Origin: Siphonodentalium dalli
Taxonomy: Eukaryota; Mollusca; Scaphopoda; Gadilida; Siphonodentaliidae
Assembly: GCA_032622095.1 (NCBI GenBank)
Contig: CP136069.1
Span: forward strand, 5,382,976 to 5,446,975
Length of the DNA stretch: 64,000 nucleotides
Direction of reading: 5' to 3'
Shown: positions 51,201 through 60,200 of the stretch, piece by piece
Layout of the letters: each line of letters begins with the position of its first letter
How positions within the stretch are numbered: position 1 is the stretch's first letter
The notes under the pieces: generated by a model
What the model was told of the DNA's origin: nothing
The model's input: the letters and a program-made list of their open reading frames with translations, nothing else
Database searches by the model: none
Translations under genes and position numbers: made by a program

Positions 51201-54200
51201 GCGTTCAGATCATAAGTTTATTATTGCCATGGCAACCAATAGCCAATTTGTTAAGAAAATGGTCAAACAAAATTTCTTTTGGAATAACAGATTTCAAGCC
51301 TAGTCTATGATGAATAACAGATTTCAAGCCTCATCTATGATGACCATTCTGGATGTATGATATATTGGACGTGATGGCGGTATTATTATCGACGTGGTAT
51401 AATTATCGATGTGGTATTAGTATGGACAAACACTATCCATTTCTATTATATCAATATTTCAGATTTTAAGAAAATCCAGGACCTGTGCAGTATGCAGTCT
51501 AATCACGCCATGATTTCATCATTTATTCTGGTTCAAATATTCACGAAACGGAGAAAAAATTACTTTTTCTGATAATTTTTATTAAATTCTCCCTACCAGA
51601 CTCAAAACAATTAGAAGTTTGCATGGCAAAACAACAGAGACAAAGCGAGTCTATCTATCCCGCCCATCCATCCATCGGCATTTTGGTTTCCGGTTGATAA
51701 CTTTATTATCCATTTTTGGTTGACTCAAACTTTATATGTGCCAACACAGATCAAGTTTGAATATAGGTCGGTCCGACAAATTTTGTCTGAGTTATAGCCT
51801 TGTTGGATTTAGAAAATTAAGTATTGATTTTGGATTCTGCCTGTGCCCAGACACTTCATATAACAATTTGTTTATGTCAGGCATTCATGAACAAATAAGA
51901 AGGGTATTATAATTAAACGGTGCACTTGTCGACAATGCCATATCTTATAAAATCAGCAGTAGATTGCCTATGTACTTTTGATAATGGTCCATAATGATAG
52001 TAATATGATGATAATAGTGCCTGATAATGCTGGATAATTTCCCTTTCTTTTTTTTGTGGCATAACAATCGTCCACAGGTAGTGATGGGCGGTTAACCGAG
52101 AAAACAACTCGGTTTCGGTTTTTGACAATAAACCGAAAACCGACCGACGCGATTCTGCTCAAACCGACATTACGGTTTTATTATATATGTTTATTTTTCA
52201 CTTAAATCTACTTAGTATACCTCCCCAGGTACTTATTAGTTGATATTGTTATCAAATTATCGGCCTCTCTGATCAATATTATATCGGAATGTGTCCATTT
52301 CGTCTCAGATATGTGTTGTTATAATATCTTAGGCGACTGTTTTTGTTCTTTTTCAAAACATTGCCGAACAAAATAACGAACAGGGTTCAACAAAAAGCCC
52401 TGTTTGGAGTTATTTTACGCGTCGAACTGGAGACGACTCCAAAAAATGTCGCTGCTTAATATGTCATAAAAACGTATCAGAGCATGCAAATACCAGCAAT
52501 CTGGCCAGACAGTCGAAAACTAAACCAAGTAAATGGTATGAACACTTTGATCGTCTGGACATTCCGATGTGACGTAATCTGGGCAAACCATGTGCAGCTT
52601 GTAAACTATGTCGCAACATCAAAGCGATCACACCGCAGTCATTGGATGTGGGTCAATCATGCACGTGTCAAGAATTGTTACACAGTCAGGTCAAGGACGC
52701 CCACTGTTTGTGAATTTGCTGTTTGCGGTTGAATTCTCAGATACTATAATGCATATAATACGATAAATATGTTTTAAACATGTCAGAAAGGGATGAACAT
52801 TGAACAGTGAAGATGGGGGTGTTTATTTTTTTAAATACCGAATTGTATCATCTTTATGATCTTATCGCATTGGATTCATTTTGCGTCGGCATTTTGTCCC
52901 GTTGTTTACCGGTGATCGCAGTTCCTTCCTCAAATATTCAACGTTATTGGGACATTATTGACTCTAATTACGGTTACTTTGAAAGTATATACTCAAATTG
53001 TATGTATTTCAGTATAATTTCACTATCTAGTAAAAAAACGAAAACCGAACCAAAACTGAAGTTTTTTCTCCCAAAAAAAACGAAACCGAACGTAAAAAAT
53101 CAAAACAGCCCATCTCTATCCACAGGCCTCACAATATGGCACTAGATATTTACAGAATGAGGTCCCCAGGGGGTGAATTTAGTGATCCCGCCCGCAGCAT
53201 GGGGTAGCATCACTAAATTCACCCTCTGGGGACATCATTATGCATTATCTCTACTGCTATGGGAGACCTGAACACAGATTTAAAGTTCCCAAATGCTGAA
53301 GATGGTGATGTGCACCCATTGGGCACTTTGATTATGCATTGTATCGTCTGCCAATTTGGGGATATAGAGAAACTAAACTAAAAAAGAAAAAGAAAATGAA
53401 CTTTCTAAAGAAACAAAAAAGCTTGTTGAGTTGATAATAAAGATACTTACCAGAAAAAATGAGGCCTGAGCCGGATGAGGTCCTCAGAGGGTGAATTTGC
53501 TGATACTAGCCTTCATTATAAAGATATTTTACAGAGAAGATGAGCCCAAGCCTTGAAATAGTGTGTCTGTCATTTGCAGAATGAGTTCCCCAGAGGGTGA
53601 ATTTAGTGATGCTACCCCACATAGTGGGCTAGCATCACCAAATTCACCCTCTGGGGACCTCATTCTGCTGAGGTGTAAGCAGAATGAGGTCCCCAGAGGG
53701 TGAATTTGGTGATGCTAGCCCACATAGCGGGGTAGCATCACTAAATTCACCCTCTGGGGACCTCATTCTGCATGGCATGTCCACAGAGAGAACGAAGCAT
53801 GGCATGTCCACAGAGAGAACGAAGCATGGCATGTCCACAGAGAGAACGAAGCATGGCATGTCCACAGAGAGAACGAAGCATGGCATGTCCACAGAGAGAA
53901 CGAAGCATGGCATGTCCACAGAGAGAACGAAGCATGGCATGTCCACAGAGATAACGAAGCATGGCATGTCCACAGAGAGAACGAAGCATGGCATGTCCAC
54001 AGAGAGAACGAAGCATGGCATGTCCACAGAGATAACGAAGCATGGCATGTCCACAGAGAGAACGAAGCATGGCATGTCCACAGAGAGAACGAAGCATGGC
54101 ATGTCCACAGAGAGAACGAAGCATGGCATGTCCACAGAGAGAACGAAGCATGGCATGTCCACAGAGAGAACGAAGCATGGCATGTCCACAGAGAGAACGA

Positions 54201-57200
54201 AGCATGGCATGTCCACAGAGAGAACGAAGCATGGTATGTCCACAAAGAGAACGAAGAGTATGGCATGTCCACAAAGAGAACGAAGAGTATGGCATGTCCA
54301 CAAAGAGAACGAAGCGTATTTATTGAGGTTCCATGTCCACAAAGAGAACGAAGAGTATGGCATGTCCACAAAGAGAACGAAGCGTATTTATTGAGGTTCC
54401 AAATTTAAATCTAGGTTTTTTTTACATGGAAGTTGAATTTGATTTCGGATTGAACAATATGTTCACTGTGGACCAAGTCTTCTCTGTCCACAACAGCTTG
54501 GGATATCGGCAAAGCTCAAAATATTTTTTATTCTACTGACTGTCAAAATGACAGGCTCCAAATGGATGGTTTTGGTCATTTAAAAATGGTGCCTGTCAAT
54601 TTTGAGATGTACTGAATGAGACCGTATTTAAATTTCCAATCAACTTATTATTCGTCAGTGAGTTAGTGAGCGTCCAATCGCCACCCAGAAAAAACCCAAG
54701 TTATTTTTGTTTTCAAAAGTTCAAAAATGTTTTGTTGATTAATACATACAAATGCACTTCACAAACGAGATAATTGCATTAACTCTGAATTGATCTGAAA
54801 TTAAAAAAGGACTATTTTTTACTTTCAATGTCAAATTTGGCCAGTAGTTGCTCCTTGGACCCAAACAGATACAGATTGTTTAAAAATTTGCATTGGACAA
54901 AATGTCTGACAGATACAGAAGTGCACTGGACATAAGCTATTTTTCGTCGGACAATGACCTTGACCGGCCTCTTAATTTGAGCCTTGGATATCTGTTGGGA
55001 TGACGCTGTTTTTGGACCGAGTACTGCCCTGCTCTTCTATAAGGGACATTCTGCCCAGAATGATGGGCGGGAGTTATATTGCTTACATGTCGTCGGATTA
55101 GGGCAGCCTTTCCGAAGCATGATATATCAATCATGCATATATCAGAGGTCTGTTAAATGTCAAAGTAACGAGATATATAAGTAAACAAAGCCTAGTTTTC
55201 CAGAGAATTTAGATTTTTCTCGCCATTAGATGGAAACAATACATGAAACGATCGTATCATCACTATACCTTTTTCTATCATGGTAGATGATATATCATTT
55301 TGAAGAAAGATTAATCGCAGACATATAAGGTGATCAAACACATATCCCAAGCTGTTACAGCATCAACCCAACCGATATCCCAAGCTGTTACAGCATCATC
55401 CCAACCGATATCCCAAACTGTTACCGATATCCCAAGCTGTTACAGCATCAACCCAACCGATATCCCAAGCTGTTACAGCATCAACCCAACCGATATCCCA
55501 AGCTGTTACAGCATCAACCCAACCAATATCCCAAGCTGTTACTGATATCCCAAGCTGTTACAGCATCAACCCAATCAATATCCCAAGCGACAATTGTTGA
55601 GGTTGACAGCCATAAACATCTGGGGCTCACTTTCGACAACACGGGGTCATGGGGTATCCATATCAGATCTATGCTTGACAAAGCATGGAGTCGAGTAAAT
55701 CTAGTACGTAAGCACAGATACAGGCTAAGCAGAGTAACGCTTGAAAAAATACATTATACATTTATCCGACCAATACTGGAACACGCCTCCCCCGTTTGGG
55801 ATAACTGCCCTGATTATCTTAGTGATGACATTGAAAAGGTTCAGTATGAAATGGCCCGAATAGTAACAGGCACAACCATCAGTACGAGTAACGCGCGTCT
55901 TTTATCAGAAACTGGCTGGGAACTCCTCTCCTCACGTCGTAGAAAACACAAACTATGCCAGTTTTTTAAAATGATACGCGGAACTGCCCCGTCAATTTTA
56001 AGAAATTATGTTCGACCAATCCAGGCAAATAACTCTAGATATAACTTCAGATTTGAACATATAAGACTACCCTCGAATATTAACTATGACTATTATATGG
56101 ATTCGTTCTTACCAGCGGCAATTACTGAATGGAACAAACTGCCGGACTCTACAAAGGGTAGCAGAACAATCGACGAATTCAAAAAGGAACTCAACAATGA
56201 CAATATGCGTCCACCTGCCCATTTTTATCATAGTAAATGCCGTAAATCACACATCCTTCATACCCGGTTAAGACTGAACTGTAGCCACCTGAGTGGAGAC
56301 CTGACAGATAATCATGTTAAAAATTTCCCCTTTTGTCTATGTGGGGAATTTGAGACAACTTACCACTATCTCTTTGAATGTACACTTTATCAAGAGCCCA
56401 GAAGAGAACTATATGACTCCCTACCCAATGTTGCCTTATCTGAAAATACTCTACTGTGGGGATCAAGGGAGCTTAGCCTTCGCGGAAAACAAAGAAATAT
56501 TTAATGCATCATGATATTCCCCACTGTTTTATGCCTAATTACAAATTGACAAATGCAACCAATAACTATCTGGGCTTGACCCCCCTCCCATGGCGCCTGA
56601 CGCACGAAGAATACTATAGACGAGCATCATTACTAATACACAATAAATCAACTCAACTATTGAAAACTACCCCCTCTCCCAGCATCTCATCACTTTTATC
56701 TCTCTATCTCTCTCGCTCTCTCTTTCTCTCTCTCGTCCTCTCTACCTCTTTCTCGTTCACAATTTCTCTCCCTGCTTCTAACGACATCATCATTACTATA
56801 ATTATGATATTTTCATTCCTTCCCGTCCGACCCCCTCTCTACACTTAATGAAGAGCGGGGCGCGAAACAAAAGGGGAGCAAACTTAATAAAAGCCCTTGG
56901 GCTTGTTGTTTAATCCCCTTTCCAATCAATCGAATTTATATTATTCTATTCTCCTGTAAAATGTCTGTTAAATGTTTATATATGTTATTATTTTGATTGG
57001 AATAAAATATGTTTACACTAACCCAACCGATATCCCAAGCTGTTACAGCATCAACCCAACCGATATCCCAAGCTGTTACAGCATCAACCCAACCGATATC
57101 CCAAGCTGTTACAGCATCATCCCAACCGATATCCCAAGCTGTTACAGCATCAACCCAACCGATATCCCAAGCTGTTACAGCATCAACCCAACCGATATCC

Positions 57201-60200
57201 CAAGCTGTTACAGCATCATCCCAACTGATATCCCAAGCTGTTACAGCATCAACCCAACTGATATCCCAAGCTGTTACAGCATCATCCCAACCGATATCCC
57301 AAGCTGTTACAGCATCAAACCAACCGATATCCCAAGCTGTTACAGCATCAACCCAACCGATATCCCAAGCTGTTATAGCATCAACCCAACCGTTATCCCA
57401 AGCTGTTACAGCATCAACCCAACCGATATCCCAAGTTGTTACAGCATCAACCCAACCGATATCCCAAGCTGTTACAGCATCAACCCAACCGATATCCCAA
57501 GCTGTTACAGCATCAACCCAACCGATATCCCAAGCTGTTACAGCATCATCCCAACCGATATCCCAAGCTGTTACAGCATCAACCCAACCGATATCCCAAG
57601 CTGTTACAGCATCAACCCAACCGATATCCCAAGCTGTTACAGCATCAACCCAACCGATATCCCAAACTGTTACAGCATCAACCCAACCGATATCCCAAGC
57701 TGTTACAGCATCAACCAACCGATATCCCAAGCTGTTACAGCATAAACCCAACCGATATCCCAAGCTGTTACAGCATCAACCCAACCGATATCCCAAGCTG
57801 TTACAGCATCAACCCAAACGATATCCCAAACTGTTACAGCATCAACCCAACCGATATCCCAAGCTGTTACAGCATCAACCAACCGATATCCCAAGCTGTT
57901 ACAGCATCAACCCAACCGATATCCCAAGCTGTTACAGCATCAACCCAACCGATATCCCAAGCTGTTACAGCATCAACCCAACCAATATCCCAAGCTGTTA
58001 CAGCATCAACCCAACCGATATCCCAAGTTGTTACAGCATCAACCCAACCGATATCCCAAGCTGTTACAGCATCATCCCAACCGATATCCCAAGCTGTTAC
58101 AGCATCAACCCAACCGATATCCCAAGCTGTTACAGCATCAACCCAACCGATATCCCAAGCTGTTACAGCATCATCCCAACTGATATCCCAAGCTGTTACA
58201 GCATCAACCCAACTGATATTCCAAGCTGTTACAGCATCATCCCAACCGATATCCCAAGCTGTTACAGCATCAACCCAACCGATATCCCAAGTTGTTACAG
58301 CATCATCCCAACCGATATCCCAAGTTGTTGTGGACTGAGAAGACTTGATCTTCTGGTTAATATGTCAAGAGATGGGTCCAAATTAGTATAATACACCTAT
58401 GAAGACATGGTTAATGATGGAAAACCCTGTGCAAACCCTAACAAATTTTATATTATTTTTTATAATTGTTAAAAATTATAAGAAAATAGAAAAAATAATA
58501 AAAAATTGTCACAGAAAAGTAAGAAAGAAATTATAAAAATTGATAAAGAATGTAAGAAAAAACTATATATAAACACATGTTTTTTCATACATTCATACAA
58601 TTTTTATCATTTGTATCATTATTTCTTACATTCTTTAACAATTTTTTATTAGTTTTTTAGCTCACCTGAGACGAAGTCTCCGGTGGAGCTATAGTCATCA
58701 CTCCTCGTCCGTCGTCCGTCCGTCTGACCGTCCGTCCGTCCGTCCGTCCGTCAACAATCATCTTCTCGTCCCGAACCGTAAGACTTAACGTGTTCATATT
58801 TGGTGTGGATGTTCCCTAGGTGAATCACATTCAGATTTGTTCAAATGAGGTCACTGGGTGGAATAGTTGTGAAAGCAGGGCCATAACTCTATTCCTCCAT
58901 AGTAATTCTTAGAACGACTTCTTTTACTGAACTATAAGGCCGTATGGATTCATATTTGGTGTGGATGTTCCCTAGTTGACTCACATTCAGATTTGTTAAA
59001 ATGAGGTCACCAGGTTGATTAGTTGAGAAACCAGGGCCATAACTCTATTCCTCCATAGTAATTCTTAGAATGACTTCTTCTTTTGAACCATTTGACCGAT
59101 TTAGCTTACATTTGGTATGGAGAGTCCTTGTGTGACTGGGGTTCAGATTTGTTCAAATGGGGTCACTGGGTCAAATAGGGGCAGAGCCAGGGCCCAGGGA
59201 CATAACTCTTAAAAAAAAGTTAATTCAAATCCTTGTTTTAAACTCTTGCCCCCCCCCCCCAACCTCCCCCACCACTGCATGCCCATGCCACCCCACACCA
59301 GAGATCCCTGCAAGGTTTACCCCATTAAAAGCCTTACACTTTAGTTATATGACATGCCAGGAACTGACCAGCCTTAATTCTCACAGTGCTCACAGCTGTG
59401 TGTCCAGTCATTATAAAGTAATTAACTTTTATCTCAATATCCACAGTTATCAGGGTAATAGAGAAAGATGTCTGTGAATGAAATTTAATCCTATGTGTTT
59501 ACAGCAATCTCAAATACAACTCTAACTGTTTGACAGTGTACACATTTTATAATAGCATTAGTATTAACCATTTCATTACCAGAGCTATGCTGGTACAGCA
59601 ATAAAGACCCTGCACCAGTGTATTATCCTATATATAAGAGAATACACTGGGGTTCAAGATCAAGGAAATATTGTTAGGCCAATATGGTCAGACATCCAAA
59701 TAAATCACACATGTCCTACCGGTATTCTCGCAGGGATGTCCCCACATATGTTTGGGGAGGGGGCAAATTTCTCAGATTTGTTCATTGAGATGTAATTGTT
59801 TTTCCAAAACCAATTACATATACTAAAATAAAATGAATATAAAATAATAGACCATTGATCAAGAGAAATGAGCTCCTAGTTTTAATATTTGTCCAATATT
59901 TATTATTTTATAACAAAGTACTAGTATCATGCCAGTGCATTGTCTTATATATGTGAGTGTCCCATAGGTAGCCTCACCTAAGAGAATGCACTAGCTTTCA
60001 AGGTTAAGGAAATATTGTTAGGCAAATGTAGACAAGCATCCAATAAATCACAGATGTCCTATTCTTGCAGGGATGTCCCCATGGGTTGAGGGGTGGAATT
60101 AGCAGATTTGTTCAATGAGATGTAATTTGTTTTCTCAAAATTAATTATATAGACTAAAATGAATATAAAATAGTAAACTACTTAATTTTTTAACCCCCAG

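Noticed and set aside
53644-54394. Open frames on both strands across the 27-bp array
   Set aside because: A unit divisible by three opens all frames at once. Open stretches in several frames of both strands mean repeat artefact, not a gene.
56936-58391. 460-, 300-, 275- and 257-residue repetitive frames
   Set aside because: The 33-bp unit explains them. They overlap on both strands and change frame at one-base deletions.
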